Positions 12,357 through 23,844 of a DNA stretch of 64,000 bases are shown here, piece after piece. The translations under genes and the position numbers were made by a program. The stretch covers positions 1-64,000 of the forward strand of contig JAKCPI010005430.1 of NCBI GenBank assembly GCA_023213315.1, written 5' to 3'. Each line of letters starts with the position of its first letter. Within the stretch, counting starts at the first letter, position 1. This stretch comes from Euborellia annulipes (lineage: Eukaryota > Arthropoda > Insecta > Dermaptera > Anisolabididae). The notes beneath the pieces were generated by a model that worked only from the letters and a program-made list of their open reading frames with translations, was not told the origin of the DNA and ran no database searches.

Positions 12357-13188
12357 TTAAATTTCTTTAAATCGCACTTTGTGCTTATAGTAATTTTTGT
12401 GACGGTCAGCCATAGAAAAATGGTCATCGTGGGCATTTGACAAACTGAACTTACTAGGGTCATAATTTAAAAAATGGGGAAAAGAATAGTCTAATCGTGG
12501 GGAATTAGGCTCGTTGAAAGTATGACTTTTGTCATTTACATTAAATTGGGACAGCTCGGGTGTAAACAACGACTGTGCGTTTTGACAGTGTGACTGAACA
12601 GGAGGGATTTAAATTATCGATAGGAGGTAGCAGGAAAAATCTTTTTCGAAAGTCAAAAATAGACTGGGCAAAATTCTTAGCAGTAGGGAAAGGTGTAGGG
12701 CATTGCTGAATTTTAATATGACTAGGGTCTTCAGTATGAGAAACATGTGAGTCAAGATTTTCGGAAATATCTTCATTGGAATTAGAAATTTCAAGGGGCT
12801 CGGTATCAAGGACCGTTTCATAATTAAAATTTGATGGAGTGTCATTGTTATTTGATTCGGGGTTTTCCGTGGAATCTTCATCTGGAATTTGTGGAATAGA
12901 CTGGGACTCGACTGTGACCTGGATGTTAGCCAAGTCAGTCTGAGCTTCATTTTGAATCTGGATTTGAAAATTTTCGAAATTAGACTGGATTTCATTACGG
13001 AGAGTTTCTAACGTGTTGAGACCCTAAATTTTGAAGCTTCTGTTTCAGAATTGTTTTGGAGGGCCGCCATCATTTTTTCAAACATTTGGTAAAAAACTGT
13101 GGATCCACTATCGGGATCTGAGTGGGGTATCGGGGACAGTGGTGTCTCTTGAGAATGACTTCCTAAATTGTGCTGACGTGTAGACATT
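12357..13188 (-). pseudogene. gag-like frame, broken
   Basis: A minus-strand Met at 13176 opens a polar, Ser/Thr/Asn/Gln-rich frame beginning MSTRQHNLGSHSQ. Its position after the putative primer-binding site and its composition resemble the N-terminus of a retrotransposon Gag. The frame is interrupted near 13016 and again near 12560, where the reading continues in other frames, so at least two frameshifts are needed to span it. No zinc knuckle (CCHC) is seen. The family is not determined. Confidence 0.4.
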
Positions 13189-13445
13189 GTTATGGTTATT
13201 TATGATTTTAAGATTCAAAAAAAAAATATTTATTTATGAAGAAAATTTTAAATAATATTTTTATATTTATTGTATTTATTTTAATTTAGAAAAGCATAAA
13301 AACATGCAAGCGTGTGTGTATTTTAGATTGATCACTGATACTTGAGCAAACACAATTTCATATTAGCCTGATCACTGAGCCTTGAAAAGGTAGATTTAAT
13401 TTTAAAAAAATTTTTAAATTAACAATCCACAGCTCATCTCCACCA

Positions 13446-14578
13446 TAAAGTGTAAAATTGCTCCTTTTGGAGGGGCTACATACACTATTTTAAATTAGTT
13501 TAATAATAATAAGAGTTGAAGGTAGGGGAAAATGAATAAATAAAAAAAATTAGAGATTAAGGATTTGTTTATTAAATTAAAAGATTGTTTGAATGATGGT
13601 TTTCGTTTAATAACAATAATTGAAATGGTTGAAATCAGTCATTGGCTTCGCTACAATGACTTGTGGGGTTTAACACAGTGGTAGAATTATGTATCTATTT
13701 CGACGGGCTCAGGCGCATAACATTGCATTTGCTCAAATCTATTTTAGAGGGTTTACAGTAGTACAATTGAATTGAGTAATTTATTTAAGAATAAAAAAAA
13801 TTTTCATAAAATTTTTTTTTTGAATGGAAATGATTTATAATATATATATAACACACACGTGGATTTGGTGAGAACAATAAAAAAATTGAAGCGGACTTAT
13901 CTCGGTTGACCCGCAGGAGTTGTGGCGTGGGCAAAATCGCTGATGGCTTCCTCCGGCCTGAGGAAGGCGATGATGATTTGCCGAGATGTCGAAATGCGAT
14001 GGATTCCTCAGTAAATCGGAAGGCTGAGGCCCGTATCTCTCTTATTTATATCAAATGTTACAATTTGAAACCTCTCTTGATGAGGTAGTTATGTTTTTTT
14101 GAATGGGGTGGTCTTCTTTAATAAAAAAAATTTTATACGAATTTCGCCAGAATAAAACTCAAAATAAAAAAAACTTCTTCGCTCTTCACAACTAGTAGAT
14201 AGAGCCACATAGAAATAGTTATAGGCGTTTAGAGAGAGAGAGAGAGAGAGAGAGAGAGCCAGGGTGAGCTCCTCTCCGGTCGGCAATTGTAAGAAGACTG
14301 AATATTTTAATTGGGCCTTGGTGTGTGTGTGTTTGTTTGATTTGATTTTGAAATATGATATAATTATTTTTTTTTGTGTTCGCAATTTATATTATTTAAA
14401 TCAAAATGTTTGTAAATTAATGAAATAGAAAAATAAAAATATTTGTTTGAAATTAAAGATTGAATTTTAAAGTGTGAGAAAGAAAGAAAAAAAAAATTAT
14501 ACATTGATTACTGAGCTCCGTCGTGAAAAATTAAGTTTAAAAATATAAAAAAAATGACAAATAGTTTATACTATTATA
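13446..14578 (-). repeat. long terminal repeat (5' copy)
   Basis: It is the near-identical partner of 9610-10737. Differences are mainly short indels and scattered substitutions, which indicates a fairly young insertion. Confidence 0.7.
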
Positions 14579-16382
14579 AAATATATAATTTAAAATAACG
14601 TATTCTTGCCTTCGGTAATTTAAAGGTGCATTCTGTACTTGTTTACCAGAATAAAGATTCAAATCAAATTTTAAAAAATAAAATTTAAATCCCCAAAAAA
14701 ATATTTTTTTAAATCTTGAAGGGGGAAGGGTAATTACCCCCTTTATCCCCACCTTTTATGTGCGCCCTTGAATGGGGATAATGATTTATTATATTTATTT
14801 CTCAGAATATTTCGAAGGAATTTAATATACCTCTTAATTATAATCGGAGAAAACACTCGAAAAAGTAATTTTTCTTATTACCATGAAATTAGCACATCCC
14901 TATCCTCATATTAATCAAACAGAATTGAGGATTTGTTCCCGGCAACATGGGAACAAGTGGTCATCATCGCCTTCGCATAGTCTAATAGACATTTTGGTGA
15001 ATTTCAGTCAATAGAATTCCGCCCAGGACACAATCACTCTATATTATGACATTTTGTATAATAAATTTTGGAACTATAGCTCTTACATTTTCTCATCTCG
15101 CAAATTTCTCTTATTTCAAACAATATATTGACTGGCTTATTTACATTCAAACTGTGAGTAAATCTATATTTCACTAGATTCATCATATCATTATTTTATT
15201 ATAAATTATTGTTTTTTTTAGGTACTTACTTAGTTTCTAAGGCGGGTTACCAGAACAGGTCATTCTGGGGGTTTCAAATATTAAGCCAAGTCACCCAGTC
15301 TCTTGCCAGTGTAATCCAATGTCGAACCATTTATAAGTTTGCTCGTGAAGTCGGTCCATGGGGGGTCTTCTCTTTGTGGAATCTAAAAAAATAAATAAAT
15401 TACGATTAATGTAAATTTTGACGAAAAATTAATAAAGGGGAAATAGCATTGGGATAGTAAAGATTTTATTAGAAAATTGTTTAGAGAATTTGTCAAAAAG
15501 GTAGATGAAAAGAAACAAATTTTGGTGTTACTAAGAGGTAAGGGGTGCCCGGTGATTTTGTGACGATGGCGTATTCAAGATTGAAAAAAATAGTAGAGGA
15601 CGCAAATCAAAATTGGCATTGTAATAAGATCTGATTTTTGATTTTTAAGGTAAAAAATAGGGATTCGAACAAATTGTGGAACTAAAACAGGAATTGATTT
15701 CTTTTATTTTTGAGATTTAATTTTTTTTCATTAATCCAACATTTTGACTCGCGTTCGGTTTTGGCAACTTCTGATCTAAGGTAATTGACCAGTTCTCTTC
15801 TTTCTTTAATTTAGTCTGAGATTGTGAAATAATATAACTAAAAAATGTTAATAAAGTATCTTTCATTAGTGGGTCACATGCAACTTGAGTTAATTTTTTA
15901 ATTATGCAAGGGAATAAAAGTTATCAACTCACCAAGGTGAAATTAACTGACGTCCTCCTAGGCTTCATTTGAATGATTTTTTTCTTGTTTGTAGTCCTTT
16001 GGGAGAAGCACAAGTCTTGGGGTGAGGACGTTAGTAAAGGCATGCATTTTAAGGATGAGGATTCGTCAGGACTTTTACCCAACTGGTGAGGAATCGACCA
16101 GCTGATGTATTCTCATGCCGCAATCAGCACAGCAAACTGAAATAAAAATCTCTATTTGGGTGTATGATTTAAATTTTTTATTTTAATTATTCAAAATTTA
16201 GGATATATAATTTTTTAGAGTATTATAAATATTTGATTAATTAATTATTACAAATTTAAATTTGTAAGTTTATCATTGTTTAGATAAGCTCTATTAGAAA
16301 CAAAAGTTGTTTTTAAATTTTGTTATATTGATATTTCATATTTAGTTAAATTTATTGTTAAATAGGAAATATTTTTAATAGT
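14579..16382. other. spacer with two weak minus-strand exon-like blocks
   Basis: Block 16136..16079 has AG/GT borders and reads CCADCGMRIHQL, which recalls the Cys/His spacing of C1 zinc fingers, but it is only 18 residues long. Block 15392..15283 has an acceptor and reaches a stop after about 33 codons. Neither is enough to call a gene. The rest is AT-rich with nothing recognised. Confidence 0.3.
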
Positions 16383-19300
16383 CTATATGTTTTTTTGTTT
16401 ATAAGTCATCCATATTTTGTCATATTCTTCAGGAATTTTACCTTCAAAATCACAAATATTTTCATCGGCTCCATGTAAAATAAGATATTTTATAATATTA
16501 TTTTTTCCTCCTTCGTATGCCAGATGTAAAGGAGTTTTGCCATTGTTAATTCCTTTTGCATTTACTGAAGCTCCTTTTTCTACTAAAAGTTTAATCAAAG
16601 TTAAATCTTTTCTTATCACTGAATAATGGAGTAATCGGTAACCCAAATAATCTGAATTTTCAATGTTAGCTCCATATGAAATAAGAAATTCAACAACTTC
16701 CCAATGATAATTTAAAAATGCTGATTGTAAGGCTGTTATTCCAGTTTTAGTTTGAGCATTAATCTCGGCTCCATTCTCGATTAATATCTTACAAGAGGAT
16801 GGATGTCCGTTAAAAGCCGCACAATACAATGGTCTTTCTTCCAAACTATTTTCAGCGTTTATATCAGCACCAAGTGATATAAAATATTCAATTAATTGCA
16901 CATGGCCATGGGACGCCGCGATATGCATAGGAGTATTCTGTGTATTTTTATCTCTAATGTGAACACTCGTTTCAATTATGTTAATCCAAAATTTTGAAGC
17001 TAACAAATTTCCCTGTTCAGTGGCATGTAACAGGCTTGTTGTTCCCATAGGGAAGAGAGATTCTTGATCTGAAGAACTCTAAAAAAAAATAAATACTATT
17101 AATAATAGAAGTATTTCGGTGTATATTATGTCCAAGAAACAGCTCAAGCAGAATGTCTTCAATTCTCGAAGGTTTGCTTTGAAGTTTTGCAGGACGTACG
17201 TGCAGAATTTTTAATAATTTTAAACAATTATTTTACAAAAATTTTATTTGCTGATGACTGATTGCAATGTACAGTTTCGGTCATTCAGTGTGACCATCCC
17301 CATGCCTGGAAATATATATATATATAAAATATACTTTAAAAATATAGGACATTACATTTTATTATAATTGCATTATTATTTTTATAATAGCGAAAAGCAC
17401 ACATTTCCAATTCTAATCAATGATTTAAAAATAGAATAGATAATATCAATATATACATATAAAAATTCATTTTTGTTTGATGATAATTACCTAAAATTTT
17501 AGGTAATCTATCAACAACAAAAATAATTTTTATATGTATATATTGATAGTATCTATTCTATTTTTAAATCGTTGATTAGAATTGGAAATGTGGGCTTATA
17601 AATTAGCATTAAGACAAATTTTGTAATTTAAATAAATATTATAAAAATAAGAATTCAATTATAATAAAATGAAATGTCCTATGTTTTTTTATGGTCTGCG
17701 TATTAATCTACGCAAGACCGAATACAGGTACTTTCAGCAAACTGCAGATCAAGTTATACTTGATGGCCAGGCGCTTCCTAAATTCAATCCAGTTTTCGCT
17801 ATCTTGGCTCGAGGGTCGCTGATGATGGGGAACCAACGGATGAGATTGACGGGCGTATAAATGCCAGTTGGCTTAAATGGCGAGAATGCACCGGAATCCT
17901 TTGCGACCGACAGATGCCGATTTATTTGAAGTCGGCCATCTACCGGACGGTCGTGAGGCCGGTTGCTCTGTATTCGACCGAGACATGGGCCTCCACGAAG
18001 AGAAGCGAATCGGTACTGCATGTGATGGAGATGCGGATTGCCAGGTGGTCACTTGGTGTCACCAGGCTTGACCGCATCCCCAATGACACCATCAGGAGTA
18101 GGTTTGGCATAGCGCCAATTACTGACAAGATGCGCGAATGGCGACTCCGCTGGTTTGGACATGTCGTAAGCCAAGAGAGTAGTGGTGTGGCGAGGACGGC
18201 GTACGATATGGGGCTCCTCGGACGACAACGCAGAGGAGCACCTAGGATGACTTGGCTTCATCGTGTCAAGAGAGATATGACCGAGCTTGGCCTGTCGGAG
18301 ACAACTGCTTTGAATAGGGTAGAATGGAGGACTGAAGTAAGGACCGCCGACTCCGCACCGCGGGAATAATAAAGGCGAAGAAAGAAGAAGAGGAAGAAGT
18401 AATGTCCTATGTTTTTAAAGTATATTTTATATATATTCCAGGCCTGATGATGGTTACACTAGATGACCGAAACTATACATTGCAATCAGTCGCCAGAAAA
18501 TAAAATTTCGGTAAAATAATTGTTTAAAATTGCACGTATACCCTGCAAAGCTTCAAAGTAAAGAATAAAATGAAAAATATCAAAATAATGTTTATATTTA
18601 TTTTTTATTTAAAAAAAAAAATTACTTACTGGTTTTAAATTATTAATAATCTTTATTAATTTTTTATTTTCTTTGGTTAAATCGTTTATTTGTTTTAAAT
18701 ACTGAAAAAAAATATGGGATTAGTAAATATTCATAACTACTAATGATGAAATAAAATTACATTTTTTTGGGCTTGCTCAAAATTTATTTTCATTTTTTCT
18801 TCTATTTCTTTAAATTCCTAAAAAAGTTAATTAGAAAAAACATGAATGTTGGTTATATTTTGATATGTTAATATATAGATCTATTATTAGTTCACTCACT
18901 CGTTCAAATTTTTGATTTTCTTTAAATAAGCCTTTTATGTCTTCCGTTAATTCCTCAATAATCTAAAAATAAAATATACCATGTAAATTGTTCTTCTATG
19001 CATTTGATGAGTTAAAAAATAATGGTCGGTTTTAAATACAATTTTTCCATGAAGCTTATTTATCGCTGAATTTTTTTGTTTTAATATTGATTTTACTTTG
19101 ATTTGGGTCTATCAAAGGAAGAAATTACCATAATTTTCTTGCACAAGCTCAAATTAACTCCAAATATTTTTCAAAATTTTTGCTCATTGGAGAACTTCAA
19201 TCTTATTTAAACTTCTGGTAAAGTTTTATTATTGGAACGAAGTTCTTTTACGCGGCTTACCGTGGGGCAAATTGGCAGAAAACGTCACGGAACAAAAAGC

Positions 19301-20519
19301 AGCCCGAGCGCCGTCGAAGGAAGGTGAGGCTAGCCGAAGCCTTGGCGAGGACATTTTAATATAAATCTTTTCTTTTTTAAATATTATTCACGTTAAATTA
19401 TATTGAGTTGAAGAAAAGGCGTGAGGAACTTGATTCCTGGCGGGGGCCCCACGACCCCACAAGTTTGCCTTTTTTTAAATAAAAGATGTTGATAAGAGAA
19501 GTGGCTGTCCAACGATTAGAATGATTCACAGGAAGAGAGGATGTCAGCCAAAAGAAGAGCAGTAGAAATTTCGTCCAGGCATCACGCCAGGTCGAAATAT
19601 CTACTAATTAAAGATGATGTGAGAGGAGTCCATCAAATGCTGGTTTTTATTCTCTCTCCTACACATTTTTATTTAGTTTTTTCATTCTTTTATCTTTTTT
19701 CAATTAAAATTAACTGCCTCATCATGATAATTATTCTGAAGAAAGTCCTGTACGCGTGGAGATATTCCCAGAGGAAGGTTTAAATCAAGCATTTTTGTTA
19801 ATAACTGTGTTATTTACTTTTTTCATCTCATATATAAGAATTCATTCACGGGTCCATAAAAAAAAAAAATAATATATTTAAATTTCAAATTTTATGCAGA
19901 AACTTTTGTCCAACAGTTTATTTAAATTAAGTAAATATTATCAGCCTGGAAGGGAACATCTGACTCATGGAACATGACGAGGGTTAGAAGATAGATTAAA
20001 ATTCTTTTTATCATTTCTTTTAAAAAATCGGGCCGAATTTATTAGAAATTTTGTCCAACTCTACCATGACCTGAGAAATGTCAATGACTGGAGATAATTT
20101 TTATAAAAAATGGCCAAGTGAAAAATTCAACGTTCAAATAAATTTTCAGGGCGGTTCACTTACCCAAGTTGATAATACTATATTTAAAATATCTATAATT
20201 TTTGAAACTCCAAACCATACAGCAGCTCTTAATTAATAAGTAAAAAATAATAAATGGTTACTTACTCTTTCACGTTTTGCCCTTAATGAATTTTCATTCT
20301 CTATATATTTCTAAAAATAAAAATAATTTATTCAAATTAGTTTTCAATTTTTGATAAATTTATTAAAATAAAAATATCTACCTTAAACTCCTGAGAAATG
20401 TTTTCGAAATTTTTCTTAAAATAATCTCTATCTTGTTCACATTTCAATGCCCATAAATTCATGTTTTGGAGATTTCTATCTAAAGTTTTATTGATTCTCA
20501 TTAATTCCTCCACATCCAT
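16383..20519 (-). CDS. coiled-coil and ankyrin-repeat protein
   Basis: Six exons are supported: 20519..20382, 20310..20266, 18962..18900, 18817..18761, 18701..18630 and 17078..16383. All have AG/GT borders and all introns are phase 0. Together they give about 356 residues. The first five exons encode a Lys/Glu/Asn-rich helical segment of about 125 residues (for example MDVEELMRINKTLDRN and KYIENENSLRAKRE), likely a coiled coil. The last exon encodes about six ankyrin repeats, with clear units such as NTPMHIAASHGHVQLIEYFI and GKTPLHLAYEGGKNNIIKYL, then a stop. Ankyrin repeats bind partner proteins; the partner is unknown. An exon could be missing in the 1.3-kb intron 20265-18963. The gene lies about 5 kb downstream of CFAP44 on the same strand. 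Confidence 0.8.
17120..18560. mobile_element. fold-back element with hammerhead-like motif, possibly Penelope-like
   Basis: The sequence left of about 17508 is repeated in inverted orientation to the right, with arms of about 370 bp. The right arm is split by a LINE. Each arm holds a motif of the form stem, then ACCGAAACT, then TACATTGCAATCAG. The right arm has CTGATGATGGTTA at 18444-18456, then a CACTAGA loop and TGACCGAAAC. Penelope-like elements are known to carry hammerhead ribozymes and to occur as inverted copies, but no reverse transcriptase or GIY-YIG domain of that class is seen, so the assignment is an inference. It lies in the last intron of the ankyrin gene. Confidence 0.55.
17689..18400 (+). 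mobile_element. 5'-truncated RTE-type LINE with 16-bp target duplication
   Basis: The frame 17914-18369 encodes the C-terminal part of a non-LTR retrotransposon polymerase: YRTVVRPVALYSTETW, then RWSLGVTRLDRIPND, RLRWFGHVV, and an end rich in Arg and Asp. This layout is typical of RTE-clade proteins. The fragment is flanked by a perfect 16-bp duplication AATGTCCTATGTTTTT (17673-17688 and 18401-18416) and ends in a purine-rich GAAGAAAGAAGAAGAGG tail. It is not functional. Confidence 0.85.
19255..19480. repeat. GC-richer dispersed repeat
   Basis: Part of it (GGCTAGCCGAAGCCTTGGCG) reappears inverted at about 55145-55185, next to GCTTTTTGTTACC and TTTTCTGCCAA motifs shared by both places. The class is unknown. 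Confidence 0.5.
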
Positions 20520-20805
20520 ATTAATCTAATAATATCGATATAGGCACAAGGTATAATTGCAAAATTAAATAAATAACCCAAAAATAATTGAATTTTAATA
20601 TTTGAGAGATTGACAGAATAAAGAGAAAAAAACGCAAAGAGAAATGATTGCAGAATCGACCTCGGTAATTAAGATAAACATGGCGATGTTTTTTAAAGAT
20701 GTCACTAGTCTCTTTTTTGTGGATTGATGACGTAATAGTTTTATTTTAAAAATATTTTTAGGGATTAAAGGCCATTTTGACACCGTTAATATTATTGGTA
20801 GCCAA

Positions 20806-21273
20806 TCTTCTCCTATATATAATAATAGCGGAGTGTCCATCTGTCTGTCAAGCTCTGTTTGACTACTTCCCGTTGAAATTTTGAAACGAAATTTTGCAGT
20901 CTTATAAAGGATATGGAGAGTCCAGGAAAAATACTCCACTTCCCAAATTCAACTTTTAGAGTTATTAATTCTTAAAGTTTCGATTTCTCCCATAAGAAAT
21001 GTATAGAGAAATATCTATGTATTTTTTTTTGCATTTATATATTATATGAATGTAAACAAATCTTCAAGAAGGTTATAATGAAGAAAAGGCGAGGGTCCGC
21101 CGCAAACGAGCTCGAGTCAGCTGGCAGGGGATCCAGGGGGCGAAGCCGGTTTCTCATAATTAAGAAAATGCGAGGGTCCGCCGCAGCGGGCCCTAACAAG
21201 CTGGCGGAGGGTCCAGGGGGCGAAGTCTCCCTAGCCAGACGCGAAGCCCGCAGAAGGCGGGCGGCGCTACTAG
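20806..21273 (+). mobile_element. Helitron-like element, non-autonomous
   Basis: It begins TCTTCT after an A, followed by TATAATAATAGCGGAGTGTC. It ends with a GCCCGC..GCGGGC hairpin and CTAG, followed by T. A TC start, a 3' hairpin plus CTRR end and insertion between A and T are Helitron hallmarks. The middle contains GCGAGGGTCCGCCGCA repeats. No Rep or helicase is encoded. Confidence 0.7.
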
Positions 21274-22236
21274 TATTTATACAGTATAATTCGCTAATGT
21301 CCGTCTGTCTGTCACGCTCTACTTAGGCAACCTCCCGTTGGAATTTTTTAAATGAAACATTATATGCATAAAGAGGGCATTCTAAGGATTTCAGGAAAAT
21401 TATTTTCATCCCGAAATTCCCATAACTTTTTGAGTTATTAGTTCTTAAATTTACGATTTCTCCAATTGGAAATGTATAGAGAAATATTTGTATTCTTTCC
21501 ATTTATGTATTTTATGAATATAAACAAATCCTCAAGCAGGCAAGCACTGAATTGGAATGGATTAATAATTTTTTTTTTCATAATTAAGAAAAGGAGGCTC
21601 TCGGGCCTTGGTGTAGAGGTTAGCGTACTGGTTGTGCCAAAGGTCGCGGGCTCGCATCCCGTCTCATGCGACAATTTATTTCAATTGGATCCAATCCCTG
21701 ACTAGACGCGAAGTCCACGGGGGCACGGCTTCTCATAATTAAGAAAAGGCGAGGGTGTGCCGCAGGCGGGCCCGAGCCAGCCGGAGAGGGATCAGGGGGG
21801 GGCGAAGCCCCCGGCTAGGAAGGGCGCCAGCCGAAGGCTAAACGCGAAGCCCATGAGGGCACGGTTTCTCATAATTAAGAAAAGGCGAAGGTCCGCCGCA
21901 GGCGGGCAGAGGCGTAGCGAGGGGGGAGGGCAAGGGAAGGGGGGATCATGACCCGGGCGCTACTCACAAAGGGGCGCCAAATGGTCCGCAAAACAAAAAA
22001 TTGCTACATGTTTTGTCTCAAATTTAAAGCCTAGCTTGACCCTATTAGTATTTATTTTACTTTATTTATTTATTAATTTGTGAGTATATTTTACATATAA
22101 TATTATATGATTTTCGAATTCGGGGGAGGCGCTAAAAAGGTATTGTGCCCCGGGCGCGAGTTAAGCTCGCTACGCCACTGCAGGAGGGCCCGAGCCAGCA
22201 GAAGAGGGGCCCAGGGCGGCGAAGCTCCCCGGCTAG
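21274..22236 (+). mobile_element. second Helitron-like copy with nested SINE
   Basis: It starts directly after the first copy with the GTCCGTCTGTCTGTCACGCT motif and ends CGGCTAGT at 22231-22237. Several GC-rich GGCGAGGGTCCGCCGCAG units are spread over 21745-22230. A family-B SINE lies at 21598-21690, and 21905-22185 is unrelated AT-rich insert. Confidence 0.5.
21598..21695 (+). mobile_element. tRNA-derived SINE, family B
   Basis: The A-box region is GCCTTGGTGTAGAGGTTAGC and the B-box region is GGGCTCGCATCCCGTC, followed by TCATGCGACAATTTATTT. It belongs to a family with copies at 26350, 28627, 29045, 31935 and 59306. Confidence 0.75.
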
Positions 22237-22439
22237 TTTAATTTAAATTGTTTTTTATCGCAGAAGAAGAAGTAGTCAACCAAGCAGGTTTAAAATATAT
22301 TCTATTTTATAGATCGAGGGTTCGCTTCCCAACCTAACTGATTTTTATTTATGGCGCAATTAGGATTACTCCTCAGTCACTATTATGACAAAATTATATT
22401 AATATTATATTTTTAATTTCAAAATATATATTTTATTTA

Positions 22440-22750
22440 TTTTATAAATACAATAGCCTGAGCGGCTTTAAGCCATTTGAATACCAAATGGCTAAATAAG
22501 AATGCCTGAACCCCAAAATATATAGTATTATTAATATAACGGTTATCGTCAGTCTCATATGGCCTAAGTTACCGAAAAGACTGTGTGAATATGTGTGTGT
22601 GAGTGTGAATGAGAAAAAAAATTTTGGAACGAAAATAATTTTTCGGGAATCTCGTTCTCAGGGACAATTTTGCTCACCCTGAGAATGAGTGCGACTAGCA
22701 CTCGAAACGTCGGCAACAAAATATAAAGCTTTTTATTTCATCTGGCTGCT
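22440..22750 (+). repeat. SINE tail and hammerhead-like segment
   Basis: 22455-22615 matches the tail at 59140-59280 (AACGGTTATCGT, GCCGAAAAGACTGTG-like, GTGTGTGAGTGTGAATGAGA). 22655-22715 reads CCTGAGAATGAGTGCGACTA then GCACTCGAAACGTCGGC, a perfect GAGTGC/GCACTC stem followed by the GAAACGTC motif. Confidence 0.5.
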
Positions 22751-23164
22751 GTTCCGTCCCTTTCTTTTAATTAAATATCTCCAGCCATTCAACTCAAGAA
22801 ATTTTATGAATAAAATTTCATTTCAAAACTCACATTGGGAAGTTGCTCAGACAAACAGATAAACTGACAGACTAATAACTAATTATTTACATATATAGTT
22901 ATAGATACTGTACTATATTTTAAGAAATTATCAAGAGTCATGCGCCTCTGAGGGGGCCCCTGGGCGAGTGGTTTATCTTACACAACGTCTTAATTACTCT
23001 GAGTGTTAACAGGCCTTCAGACCTAATATTGTCAGACAGTGGGGCTCGTGAGTTTAATGCCCGGGGGGCGCACCACCGGGGGTCTGGGGGGGCCCCAAGA
23101 GAACACTAAACCATACACACTAAATCACACTACATACCAATCACACATTCGTTAAACACTTAGA

Positions 23165-23425
23165 ATGCGGTTAAAAAGTTAAGGAACGCCGGCGCGCTGT
23201 GCGGCGACTAGCTGATGCTTCGCTCTGCGCATGCTCGGACGGCGTCCCAAAGCTCCCATTCGGCTCAAGCTTACACGCGTCATAGCACCAGCAGCCCCCA
23301 CCACATCTCTCTCCGTATAACTGCATGTTGATGGATTGGGGCGTTCAGGACAGCGCCCGACGGCTATAAATACGGACTTTTCGCGCTATTTTTGCCTGTT
23401 TTTTCCCTATATTTTCGATGTACGC
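23165..23425 (+). promoter_or_regulatory. CpG-rich island with TATA box and NRF1-like site
   Basis: This block stands out as GC- and CpG-rich in an AT-rich region. It holds CTGCGCATGC (NRF1-like) near 23225 and CTATAAATA at about 23363. No coding frame follows within 500 bp. It could be the promoter of a mobile element or of an unrecognised non-coding gene. Confidence 0.35.
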
Positions 23426-23844
23426 GACTGATAAAACACTTTGGTTAGTTAGATGTATAATTATAATTGAATGGGTGTTTAATTATTTTTTACTTTTTCA
23501 AATCTTTAGGAGGGGGGGTGAGAGTCCTTATGGGGACCCACTGTTCTCAGATTAAAATAAAATGTTATGGTTTATGCCCGGTGGCCTAGTGCAAAAAAAA
23601 GTACACCGAAAACCAGGAGAATCCGAAATTTTGCGGACGCAATACTACTAGCAAAAATAAATTTCACAGAAATGAAAGTTAAAAGAAAACGCGGCCAGAT
23701 TTTTTCTTTAATTAAAAAAATATATTTCTAACAGCTGACGTTTTTAAAGAAAAAATCCTGGCTGCGTTTTCTTCTTTCATTCCTGATACAAAACAAATTC
23801 ACCACCAGCCATAAACTACCCTTATACTAATACTAATATACTAA

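Larger units (their letters stand above)
9610..14578 (-). mobile_element. LTR-retrotransposon-like element, non-autonomous
   Basis: Two direct repeats of about 1.13 kb (9610-10737 and 13446-14578) are nearly identical and flank 2.7 kb. On the minus strand the base right after the 5' repeat starts TGG (13445-13443), the expected position of a primer-binding site. A gag-like frame follows 250 bp later. A possible 4-bp target duplication AAAT flanks the element (9606-9609 and 14579-14582); in such AT-rich DNA this is weak. The ends are not the usual TG..CA, I see no clear polypurine tract next to the 3' repeat, and no protease, reverse transcriptase or integrase is visible. A non-autonomous or internally deleted element fits best. 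Confidence 0.7.

Noticed and set aside
16079..16136. A C1 zinc-finger exon
   Set aside because: Only 18 residues with a partial Cys/His pattern and no matching neighbouring exon.
19541..19783. An 80-codon plus-strand frame
   Set aside because: No splice or promoter context, ends in a low-complexity hydrophobic stretch, no conserved motif.
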